From assembly GCA_963070105.1 (NCBI GenBank), contig OY718804.1, positions 6,099,317 to 6,163,316 on the forward strand: a stretch of DNA of 64,000 nt, given 5' to 3'. This document shows positions 25,701 to 37,000 of the stretch, piece after piece (the first letter of the stretch is position 1; the number at the start of each line of letters is the position of its first letter). The notes beneath the pieces were generated by a model. That model ran no database searches. It had not been told where the DNA came from and was given only the letters and a program-made list of their open reading frames with translations. Source of the DNA: Litomosoides sigmodontis (lineage: Eukaryota; Nematoda; Chromadorea; Rhabditida; Onchocercidae). Made by a program: the position numbers and the translations under genes.

Positions 25701-26587
25701 AATGGCATATCGTACAACAACGTCAGCAATACGATTCATTTCGTCAGCAGGATATTTAAATGCACGACGACGTGAAGGACAGTTGTAAAATAGATCTTCG
25801 GCAGTTACTGTAGTACCATCAAGTCCAGCTGATGGTTTTATATCGCCTTGTAATTGACCATCTACAATAGTTGCTGATCGCGATTTCATTTATTAAACCA
25901 TACCAATACTTTTAAATTAGTGTATCAGCATCCAATATAATAGTTTTAACATTACAATTTTAACGTAGTAACTAGTTAAAACTAAAGATCCATGTTAGAC
26001 AGCTTCTTTTTGTTCCTTGTCAAATTCAACGGTAATTCGAAAATAGTACCTGCATAGCGACCAACAAACGCGCAGGGTGAATCTTGAGTTTTCGAGATGA
26101 TAGTCATTTTAGCTACATGGCTTATGGATGCCAGTGCTTCACCCCTAAATCCAAATGTTCTCACACATTCTAAATCTTCGTATCTTTCTAATTTCGATGT
26201 TGTAAAACGTTCACAAACAATAGGCAAATCACCTTTGGTAATTCCTTTACCATTATCCTGAAAAAAATTTTGAATATTCAAAGGAGTGACAATAATTACG
26301 GTCAGCAGAAACTACCACGAAAAACAAATTAAGCCAACTCCTTTAACAAAATTTTAAGCTGTTCGTCAACAAAAAAGAATGGCAACCAATATAGAGATAT
26401 AAATGTTTTTTTGTGTTACCTGTACTTTCAGTAAATCGAGACCACCATTTTTAGCCGTAATAACGATCTCCGTAGCACCAGCGTCCAATGCGTTTTCAAT
26501 CAACTCTTTAACAGCATTTGCTGCTCGTACAACCACTTCTCCAGCCGCGATACGATTGACAACATCTTCCGGAAGACGACGTATCAT
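22774..26587 (-). CDS. mlh-1: DNA mismatch repair protein MLH1
   Basis: MutL homolog; with a PMS partner it forms the MutL-alpha endonuclease complex of nuclear mismatch repair. Twelve exons in transcription order: 26420-26587, 26050-26257, 25693-25861, 25494-25605, 25287-25394, 24918-25046, 24658-24750, 24312-24527, 24133-24233, 23570-23783, 23206-23493, 22774-23010; about 680 residues against 756 in human, with a short linker. GHKL ATPase motifs are [37 protein letters not shown] and [12 protein letters not shown]. Also seen: [38 protein letters not shown] in the linker, [27 protein letters not shown] and the MLH1-specific C-terminus LYKVFERC. An oddity is RAAN where most MLH1 proteins have RPAN. 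The ATG at 26587 ([17 protein letters not shown]) was preferred to an in-frame TTG upstream. A TATTTTAG trans-splice-type site lies just ahead. Confidence 0.95.
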
Positions 26588-26780
26588 TCCTTTCTCTCCG
26601 CACAACCGATAACTAAAATAGAAATTTTAGTGAAGAACGGTCATCATAAACGTCGAGACAATTCAAGTAACTGATGAGACATTCATTACATTCCACTGCA
26701 TTCGTTATACTTTAATGGACACCGTTTTTTGTCTCCCTTTGCGTGAAAACGTAAGACTGCGCAACTTAACACAGAAATAA

Positions 26781-27141
26781 ATGCAGGCCCCACGGGACTC
26801 CTTGCTTTACGAGGAATTCAAAAATCTCGAAATGACAATGAACCTTCTGCAATCGTTTACTTCCTCCGTCAGCAAGTCTGTAAGTTGACGCAAGGTGGTG
26901 GGGAATTTCCACATGACCTCCCGGGATTTTTCCAAGAAGTCGACTGAATGTTTCCTTGGCTGTTCAATCGGGGATTTACAGCAATTCCAATCCATCGCAA
27001 TGAATTAAGTAGAGCGCTAAAGTCGTAGCGGAATACGCAAATGACCCGAAGCATCAGGAGGACGGGGATGAAAAGGAGACGAAAGTTCACTTCGATTTCT
27101 TTAAAATTTCGCGAACTAAGCCGAATAAGCACAATAAATAA
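26781..27141 (+). CDS. Possible small gene divergent from mlh-1, unrecognised
   Basis: An ATG at 26781, a few bases after a TTAACACAG acceptor-like site, opens a helix-forming frame (MQAPRDSLLYEEFKNLEM, then LLQSFTSSVSKS) that ends at a strong GTAAGT donor (exon 26781-26879). A phase-compatible second exon at 27058-27141, after GCATCAG, would add EDGDEKETKVHFDFFKISRT and a stop, giving about 60 residues. An alternative acceptor at TTTACAG near 26981 gives a shorter end. The gene would start about 195 bp from the mlh-1 ATG on the other strand, so the two may share a promoter. I do not recognise the protein. Exon 1 is more convincing than exon 2. Confidence 0.35.
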
Positions 27142-30100
27142 GAAGCAATATGCAGTGCATTACTTGTCATGGAAAGTCACTGACCCTGGCAGTCAGAGAA
27201 AATTACCATAATTAACTTGCCATAAATATTCCTGAGTTCTGTAGTTATAATTATAGAATCATATCGTCAATATTGTCACGTAATTTTCTTCAGGATAATT
27301 AAAAAGGACTCATTAATGAGGCGAAATTTATTACGGTCTGAATGTAGATTTAATCAAAACGAGTTCATCTCATCTTCTTCCCCATGAATATCATTCATTG
27401 GAGATAGCGACATATTACGCCCACACACTAATGTCGACATGCAGATGCACACACATTTGAATAGAAACGGTTACGCTACCGGAACGTTTCTTTTGTCCCA
27501 TTTGGACAGCGCTCCATCTTTCGGTTCATTTATAAAAAAGCTTTAGCTCCAATTCGTGCCGTCCTTTCCTCCCTGTCTCCTAAATTTCCCAATGTCCACT
27601 TATCATATTTAAAAGCACTTCACTCATCCTTTAATCATCCTTTAAGTGAAACGTTGAAATTTTGATTTACAAGGTGTGCGATTTCATATTTTAAATAATT
27701 ACAAAAGCAGCGATTATGATTATCCTCACTTCTGATAATATTTGGAATAACGTACGATAGCAGTGAGGAATTCAGTTGAACAAATGGGTGGATTATAACT
27801 ACAGCGGTAGGGATTTTATTCTTGTTGCAGTAATTAAATGTTTGAGTGGAAGATGAAAGCAGCAGAGTTTTTTAACTCAGCCATATTTCCCTTGCTTTTA
27901 TTGACAGATTGACACGTCGGTTCTCGACCCGGAAGAAGTTCGGAATGAATCGGTTTTTCCTGCCGTTGTTTTGTAAATGTCCCCAATCACAAGAATTGCG
28001 AGTAGGCACAACATTGTTATGAGATCGATGGAATGAAACAACGGAACAAATGATGACCTGCCTATTCACAAAATTAATTATCATCTTTTAATATAGGTCC
28101 ATTTGACAATCAGGCCGCGTGAGAAACCTTGATTATCCAGGGTCACAAAACCATTCTGGCCTAATGGAAATCCACAAGCCGGGTTTGCACATGGTTGACT
28201 GTCAGCCTACATGATGTCTGACTTGTAGTTTTTAACTTACAATTAATCAGTTCACTTTTTTTCACACTTTACAAGGATAGCATTGGACTGCCAGAAAATC
28301 TAGGACAGCTAGATAACCTGGTTATCGTGAGTTACCTGGTCCAAGATAATTCAAGAGCGATAGGTGAAATAGGGCAGTCAGGCCAACCTGAACTACTACT
28401 TGAGCGAAGTCTAATAAATAGAACAAAATCCTCCAAGACATTTGCAGCTTTCCTGTGGAACAAATCGATTAGCAGTGCTTGCATTACGTGTCGTCGTAAA
28501 TTGCTGCACGCAGCAAATCTTCCATTCATATTCCATCTGTAAGAAATACTGCGAGGATTTGTTAACATTTACTACTTCTCTTTCGCAGAATCATTTCCCA
28601 TTCATCACAAAGCTCATTCCATCTTGCCTGAAATTCACTACGCTTTTGTGAAGAAGTGATCGTTGTTGACAAATTGAATTGAAATTCTATCGTTTCTAAC
28701 TTTCCGTGGATGAGAATCACTCATTTTTCAAGTAGAATTAAATAGAACTAGCACGCTTTGAGAGTTGACATGGAATTCTCATTAAGACTTAAATTTACAA
28801 GTCAGATATTTCTGTTAATCATTTACTTCTCACTGTAATTTGTACAGTACAACTGTGAATAAAAAATGATAGCTAGGTGATTATTGAAATACCTCCAAAG
28901 TTAGGTCTTTCTTAACGACAAAAGTAGCGAAAAAGGAACTGAAATATGAAGTTACGAAATGGAAAAATGAAAGGTGGAAAATTATAAAATTACGCTTACA
29001 ATAAAATATTTATATCTTTTGGAGAGGGTTATGAGAGGTAATATCGGGAAAAACTAAATAAGTAACTTTATGAGAGTAATTGAATAATTTCTATTTCATT
29101 TAATAAAAAAAGGGAAAGGGAATTCGTTCATTCTTCAGCACTCGAAAAGAAAACAAAATTTTGGACGGATGTTTTTCTTCTATCGATAATAGGAAGAAAT
29201 CAGCTGCATAAACGAAATCTTCTAATTGTACTTTCAAAATTGCAATTGAGGAAAATCATTAGAGTGGAAAACAAAATGAAAACGTGAAAAATGAAAACGT
29301 TCATGCGTGTTGCTGAATGTTGGAGAAAATTTTAAAAATTTATTCCTGTTTTCATCTCTTTTGTGTTCAACGTAAAAATTGCGGTGCAAAATTTTGAAGT
29401 GAATTGGAAAAGACGATTTCCGAGGAAATTCACTAGCATTCAACGTTTTATTTATGTTAGACTACGGTAAGGTGCAAATGAACAAACAATTTATGATCTT
29501 CAAAAATAAGTGTAAAGTAACGTGTATTGAACACTGCTAATTTCGCAGCGCTAGGACATTTAAATATAATTTTAGATGCAAAATGTATGACAGTTCCATA
29601 CTTTGGCTTAACATTATCGGTTGCTCAAAAAAAAAAACTAACTAACGAAATGGCGGAGGAGAGGGATGTGAGGATTAATATGTCACATTGAAATATGAAA
29701 GGAACGCACTAATTACAGAGCTGATAATGAAAGGCAGTGAATTACTAGCTTGTGCAACAAAGATTTCTTTTTTTGCAACAAAGGTGGTTGTGTGTTGTGT
29801 GTTAGCTGGTTGTAAGCGAAGTAGTCTGAAGATGGCGCTTTTCGCGTGACAGCCAGACAGGACTGCTGTGGATGTGCTGAAGAGATGAAGTGCGGGTTGT
29901 TTGTGAAAGGAATGAAGTCCGGATGGACGAAATTGAGGACAGATGAAGTGGCAGAGGTGTCGCGTGCCACCTCCTCTTCATCCTTGCTGATAATGACAGT
30001 ATTCAGTTGTATAAACCGCCGTTGGAGATGCAAGTGCAAGTAGTCAGTTAGTAGTACATTCCGTTCCGCAACCAAACACTCCACAGTTCTCCTCTTTTCT

Positions 30101-30420
30101 TGTCACTTCCCTTCATCTGCAAAAGCCCTCAAGGCGGACTTCATTCTTCCTTTAAAAGAGCAAAAATATCCTACAACACGGTCAACCCTTTGCTTTCTAT
30201 ATATAAATTGCTACCCTATTCATACATGCACACGCACACACGCAGACAGACACACGCACGCCCATAACCCATACAAATACAGTATATAATAGATTAGTTA
30301 CAAGAATTGGTGTGTTGTTGGAGCTGCTTTCCTGAACGAACTGTAATTGGCTAATTAATTTATTGGTTACTTTATTCGAACAAGCCTTTTACAGTAACGG
30401 AACTGATTATTGCTTGTCCG
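27142..30420. other. Intergenic region with one LRR-like remnant
   Basis: Mostly featureless AT-rich sequence with a few random open frames on both strands, none supported. The only recognisable segment is the leucine-rich-repeat-like stretch at 28276-28326, listed separately. CA-rich sequence lies at 30225-30262. Confidence 0.45.
28276..28326 (+). pseudogene. Leucine-rich-repeat-like fragment
   Basis: After a TTTACAAG acceptor-like site the plus strand reads DSIGLPENLGQLDNLVI, a good match to one LxxLPxxLGxLxxL repeat as found in Scribble/LET-413-type proteins. It is followed by a GTGAGT donor-like site. The following 200 bases contain Leu-rich pieces in shifting frames (TNRLAVLALR; NLPFIFHL), as expected of a decayed copy. 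No intact frame links them. It may instead be a single real exon of an unseen gene. Confidence 0.25.
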
Positions 30421-30455
30421 TTTCAGATCGTCAAATTTGGATCTAATCCACCGTC

Positions 30456-33400
30456 ATGTTAGTTGAATCAGAAATGCGCGAGAAAGCCTATCGAGTGGTA
30501 ACGGTTTCGGCAGTGACATTTTCCTTCGTGGCAGTTCTGGCCATCTTTATCACTCTACCGATGATTAACAATTATGTGAATTCGATACACATGCGAATAC
30601 AGTCCGAAATGGAATTCTGTAAGGTAATATCCTCAGTGACACTTACTTGCTCTCCTCAATGTGCACATTAACAGCGATAGCAAAGATCGGAATTTCTAGG
30701 CAAAAATTCAACTGATGACAAATGTCTTTTTCAGTCTTACCGCTTGTGGAATATTCTAGAAGGCTGTAAAAGATTTAATTCCTTCACTGGAAATGCTATC
30801 ATTTTGTATAGACTGACATACCGGTTAGGAGACAATTCTCCTCTATCTTCATGAGATTAAAAAAACTTGGCATTTTCAAGTTAAGAAATGAATTGATAAA
30901 TTTAATTCTATGAGCGATACACTTTCTTGATAGCTCCAGTTCCGAGATTACATGTTTTACAATCCAAAAAGAGAAAAAAGTATCTGCCACATTCTAAAAA
31001 TTATCTTTCATTTGTCCATGTTTTCATGCAACTCCTTTTCGCTGTAGAAAACGTGAAAGAATCTCAAAAAACGTCAAACAGAAATCATTCATATTGTTGA
31101 TTCCTCCAGTTTTCTGATTTTCATCTCAGATAATCCACAGCAAGAACTCTTTTCGCGAATTCGTTCCTCCTTATCCTCTCAAATGTCCTTTGTTACACCC
31201 ACCAATCGAAATCATTTTCTTCTCGAAATTCAACAACAAAAAGGACATCGTTTATCTTTCTGATGGAAGGAAGAGAGACATTGTAAGCAAAGAAGTTTGA
31301 TTTCGATCTTCCCCTAACGAGCATGATATCATTTATTTTGGATGAATATTTGGAGAGAGAGAGAGAGAGAGAAGCTAAAGAAGCACGACGAACAGCTCCA
31401 TTGTGATAATTGACGTAGCTCGTGAAGAGCTGGTCGGATCACTTCAGCAAAATCTGGTTCCGCTAAGCAGTAGTAATTTTCAACTGCTAATTATTACAAT
31501 TTGACTTAAAGCCTTATGCCGACTTACGTATTAACAGTGAGCACCGCAAAAAAAGAGCGCATTTGTAGGGCTGAAATTATTTTGCGCACCTAAACGCTCC
31601 ATTGCTCAATTAATTGCTCGCAACTAAAATGTTAATGTGATTAGCGATGGTAGTTGGAACTAACAATAATTGTCAATAATTTTCGAGGAAAATTTTGAAA
31701 ATGAAGTAAATGGGAACTGTAATTCTGGTTGACAATTAATACTAAATATTCATTTTAGTGACGTAATAGCAATGTTTAAGATGTTAAGGGTTGTGTATCT
31801 ATATGAGGCAATAAGCTTCCTCCTTATGAAAATTTAGGCTTCGAAAAAACGAATGAACAACACACTGATTCATTAGCTTTACATATTTTTTGGAAAGCAT
31901 TATTTATGGGAAATGTAGGATGAAAGGATCAATAAAAGCTTGTTTGATAGCAATAGTGTTTACGACATAATGAAAGATTAACCTTTCCTCACAAATCTCG
32001 AATTCGTTACTTGTTCAGGTCACTTATGTCTCTGCTAACATAACTACCGGCAAATCTTTTCAGCTAAACTGAAGATCAAGTTAATTAGTGGAGAAAATGA
32101 TTTCTTACACATCTGTGAATTAAATTAAGTAAATTCATTGGTCATCACGTTACTAAAAGCAAAAATGAACAGAAACTTTTTGATTTAATGCGAAATAGGC
32201 ATAAAATTAATTTAAAATAAATGATAAATTGGAGTGAAAATTGCGAAATGCTTCCTACAGTTATCGGCTCGTGATGTGATGATGGAAGTGAACGAATATC
32301 GAGCAGGACCTCGAGATACAACACCGGTACTTCAAAAACTGCACAATCGAACCCTCGCTCTTCGTCGTGCCAAGAGACAAAGCGGTTACTGTGAAGGTTC
32401 ATTTCGATGTCATCCAGTGTTTTAGTTCCCACCGTAAACTTAATTCCAAGCTTCACTTTTAAGTCAGGTAGAACAACTGTAGTTTCGAATTCAACTTCAC
32501 AAAACTAAAGATTATGTGTTCCTTAATTTCGCTACTTTAGGTTGCTGTCTACCAGGACTTCCTGGTCCGGACGGTCTTCCAGGCAAAAATGGTGTCCCCG
32601 GACGTCCAGGTGCACCTGGAGCGCCAGGATTTCCCGGGAGACTTCCTGCGTTAGTTTTTTTTTTATTAAATTCGGTTTCTTCCCTCTCTAATTCTAAAAG
32701 TGTTTTTCAAAAAAGATCTGCAAGGTGTACTTTCATCATTAGTTGATCAAGAAAGATCATAGATTTTAGAATTTGTGAGCAAATTGTCGAACCACCGTGT
32801 ACACTATGTCCACCAGGAGAACCAGGACCGCCAGGACCTCCAGGAGATCAAGGTCCCATTATACTCTTTTCTGACTTCTTCCAATCTTCAGGAAAGCTGA
32901 TACATAGAAGTAGGTCGACATTTTCAAATGTTTCAGCATTTCTGTGCTTGTGCTAATTTTAGGAAAGACTGGCCCACCTGGGTACCCAGGTCGAAATGGT
33001 AATGATGGAGCACCGGGACCACAAGGTCCTCCAGGACCACCCGGATCGCCAGGAGAGCCAGGACGTGAGGGTCCAAGAGGAGAGCCGGGACGACCAGCAA
33101 TCAGTTCACCAGCAATACCCGGTGAGCCAGGTGCACCTGGTGAACCTGTAAGTACCATTGAATTTTCTTTTCCCGACAGAGAAAGTTCGACTATGAAACA
33201 TGCATTTGAAATTATGCGAAGCAATTGTTGCAGGGATCACAAGGACCACCCGGTGACCAGGGTCCAACAGGACGCCCGGGATCAGAGGGCCCACCGGGAA
33301 TGCAGGGACCACCAGGGCCACCCGGTAAACCAGGTAAACCGGGAGAGGATGGACAACAGGGGGCGCCAGGACATCCTGGTCCACAAGGCGAACGCGGTAT

Positions 33401-33461
33401 TTGCCCAAAATACTGCGCTCTGGATGGCGGTATATTCTTTGAAGACGGTACAAGACGCTAA
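30456..33461 (+). CDS. Nematode cuticle collagen
   Basis: Secreted structural collagen of the exoskeleton, made by the hypodermis. Six exons: 30456-30623, 32261-32396, 32541-32649, 32770-32852, 32963-33147, 33234-33461; 302 residues, the usual family size. Exon 1 is the cuticle-collagen N-terminal domain with one membrane or signal-anchor segment (residues about 15-38, [17 protein letters not shown]). A subtilisin-type cleavage site RRAKR lies at residues 91-95. Gly-X-Y blocks follow, separated by cysteine knots [16 protein letters not shown] and the C-terminal [10 protein letters not shown]. The protein ends IFFEDGTRR, as in several C. elegans collagens. Intron 1 is unusually long (1.6 kb) and contains a (GA)n run. 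A CGTTTCAG trans-splice site at 30419-30426 precedes the start. Which C. elegans col, dpy, rol or sqt gene corresponds is not clear. Confidence 0.96.
31352..31373. repeat. (GA)n microsatellite in collagen intron 1
   Basis: About ten uninterrupted GA units inside the long first intron of the collagen gene. Confidence 0.85.
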
Positions 33462-34056
33462 CAAATCTTACAAGAAAAACTCTTGCGAGATTGCTCATCC
33501 AATGAAACCGGCTCTCTCTATTTCGAAATTTTATGATTAAAATGACTTGCGAAAAAACAAATTTCAGCTGGATATCAAAAAATTTGGATTTCCTGCAATC
33601 TTTGAGCAAAGTTTATTTTTTTGTACACCGTTAATGTATTTTTGGACTTGAATGAAGTTATGCAAACTTACATAAAGCACTTTTACTATTGATAATTACT
33701 GGAAACAGGAATTTGAAGTTCACTGAAGGAACACAAAGACTTGATATGAAATCCACTTTTTAAAGTTTGCCTTGAATCATAATTCAATCAAGAAAAGAGA
33801 GATGAGTCGGACTTTCAAAAAATAGCTAGATCGGGTCAAAATATCACCCTTTCTTCTATTTTTAAAGTTTTTCAATATAATTTTGCTATCTTTCAACTTT
33901 TAAAGTGTTCCAATCTGCACGAGTAGATGAGTACAAACAAACAAACAACTGTTCGCTTATGGGCAAGGATTTACATATGAAAATTTCAAAGATCCAAGCT
34001 TCCAAGACCAATAATTCGCAGAGGCTCGGTAATATCATTTATCAAATAGTAATGAT
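33462..34056. other. Convergent 3' region between collagen and met-2
   Basis: The 3' UTRs of the plus-strand collagen and the minus-strand met-2 gene must both lie here. No other coding signal was seen. Confidence 0.5.
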
Positions 34057-37000
34057 TTACAGAAGCCGCTTGCGACAAAAACGTGACCCGCAAAAGCATT
34101 CGAGTCGTTTCCCATCTACGGCACCTTCCGAATAACCATAATCCCAAAAAAGTTCCTGAAAATGACGATCGAAAGAGCAGTTCCAGTTTCATATGAAATT
34201 CTCATTCCTTTTTCTGATTATATCCTGCAATCGTGAATGCAACTAAGATTTCATAAAAAAGATTACAATAATTTGTTCGCTATATACAGGAACGACAGCA
34301 ATAACAGAAGGCCAGCAGTATAACAAAGCTAATTTGTTATTGAGCACCTCCGCAAAAAAAACGAAAAGGCAGAAGTAACTTTATCTAAAACACTTTGATT
34401 CACTTTCTCAAAAATTACCAAAATTTAAGCAATTAGGCAAAAACAACATACTGAACCCGCTGAAATCTTTGTTGTCGTGAAAAATGCGATCCAAGGCAAA
34501 CGAAAATCATGAGTATCAACGTACACCAATTGCGGGCGAATATTAGGTTGACAGCTGTGATTAAAAAATCTTCCAATATTACCCTTTTTCTTAGCATCAA
34601 TTGTGTACAATGACGGAAGTTCCATATTCTCAACATATTTTAACATATCGAAACGACCTTCTGGTGGACCTATTTCGAAATTTTTATGTGATGGTAAAAT
34701 AAAACTTGGAATGAATTTAAGAAATTTAAATCGCAAATTGAGATCAACTTTGTTGCTTTGCACTTAAAAATCCGAATCTTCATAAAGTTAAGTACCCGCT
34801 GGCCCAATTGCAGGCATGTTATCATCACCATCACCATCTGACTGCGTTCCATCTGTAAAGACATCTGGTTCCATCATAACAAGTGATGAACGAGCATAAT
34901 CCAGATCTGCCGCTGCTAACTCATTCTTTCCCTGAAAGCAATTCATAAAAATTTTGGAGATCGGACTGGAACAACAAATAAAGTATTTTGCATGATCTAC
35001 CACAAATCTAAATTTTAAAAGAAAGCAAAACTTACTGATTCCCTTATTGACGAGTCTTGTTGTTCTTCGCTGCTTTCTTGCACAAGTTTTCGACGTTTCT
35101 GCGCCTTAATAGCTCTAGTCTGAGAATGACTTTCTTCCGAAGAGAGTGACGAATCCTCGCCACTAGAACAGAAAATTCAATGCAAGGAAAATTGTGATTA
35201 ATACAGCAAAAATTTCGGATTTCGGTAATATCTATCCTTAACTTAGAAAACGGTGGTCGTAAAAAATAGTAAAACCTCCTAATTGCTCTTAACAAAAAAA
35301 ATAAATAAAGAAAATTTCCTAACCTATCATAATCCTCGTCTTCCTCAGATGCATTATCATCAGCCGTAAACAGATCACTTTCAGTTGATAAATTAGATCC
35401 ACGACCTCAAAAAAAAAACACTATTTTTAAATATTTGCTCATAATCCGCCGTAAAAGCTGACCCAAAATGTTAAATCTTACCACCCATGTTTTCGTCATC
35501 TGAATAATAACCGTCATTTGAATCTCCCAAATCAACACCAGCATTATGTTTCTCCTTTTCAACGTTATCTACCAAATTTACATCAGCAAAATATTCATCA
35601 CCGAACTGTAAATATTTGTTGAAGCATATATTCAAAATTCCAAATTTTTTGAAAACTTTGGTTTATATTATAACTTCACTGACGCTTCCTCGACTAATAA
35701 TACTGCAATAATAAAATCATGGCTATGTACATCAAAAAAATTGCTAGTGATAGTCTCGGTCATGTACTTCAAGGTACCGGAATACAAGAGGTGCCCACTA
35801 ACTGAATAAAGATAAGAAGGCAAAACAAAGAATAAAAAAAAACCTTACCGCTTTGCCTTCCCTTTCCGCTTGACTATCTGTAAGAATAGCACCAGCGTAA
35901 GTACATAAGAAAACACCAGCTGGAATATCAATCATCGATCGAACACCCCAACCCATTTTTTCCGTTTTAAACAACTACAAAAACGCATCGATAATAAAAA
36001 AAAACCAAAACCAAACAGTAAATTTAACAGAAAAATCTAATAAAATAATAGCTTCTCAAAAATTTTCGAATTTTTGAATAGAATGGAATAAGTAGAACAT
36101 TTCCGAAACTTGATGTTGCAACTTTTTGAATACAGTTTCAATCTTTCAAGCATCTTATATAACCTTTTCGATTAATTCCTCAAATTTTCCGCCACGTATA
36201 TTATTTATCCATTCAAAAATTTCACTTAAATTTCCATTCAAAAACTGTTTATGGACCGAAATATACCGATTTCACAATTTTTAAAATACTCATCAACAAT
36301 ATAAGATTAGTACATTATCGAGATTTGGCGGTTCAGTAAATAAAAACTAGCCCACAAGCAATCATTCGCACATCAGGAACACAGATCGGGGATATATTTT
36401 GAATAATAGGAAAAGTCATGAAGAGGAAGAGGGATGCACTAACGTGGCATGCGATTGAAAACCGACATAATCAATCCTATGTTACAATTAGCCAATTCCA
36501 TTTAGAAAAAAACATGTTACCAGCAGTACTTCTAATTTCAAGATTTCATTCCACTTTATGAAATTTCCCCAAAACAAAGATAATGCTATATTTCGCAAAG
36601 AAATTATCGATAATGAAATTATTCTCATCTCGTACATTTACGACATTCAAGACTCATAAAACTAGCGATGATGAGGGAGAGGGGACCACTCCCTGTTCCA
36701 TGACAAGTTTCACAAAACTTCCGGTATTAAATGACATAGTTTGACGTAGGAGTCTTCCACATGCACTTATTTATCAAAATGTTTCCATCCGTTGCTTATT
36801 TTTTCACTGAGAACCTAATAAATGTTTTCAATAAGGACACGTTTGAAAAATATCATCACAATCACATACATTCTTGATAGAATGATGACGAAAGCACAAT
36901 AATTTTTCTGATAGTTGCAATATTGTTTGAATCTACTTGTAAAATCTTGAAAATAAGGCTCAAGTAATATAGGTAGCACCACGAGTCAACTTAATAGATA

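Noticed and set aside
26807..27132. Two overlapping minus-strand frames upstream of mlh-1
   Set aside because: No conserved blocks or splice-site support; the plus strand in the same place has a better start and donor.
33106..33609. 167-codon open frame on the minus strand
   Set aside because: It is the complement of the collagen Gly-X-Y exons; GC-rich repeats leave the opposite strand open.
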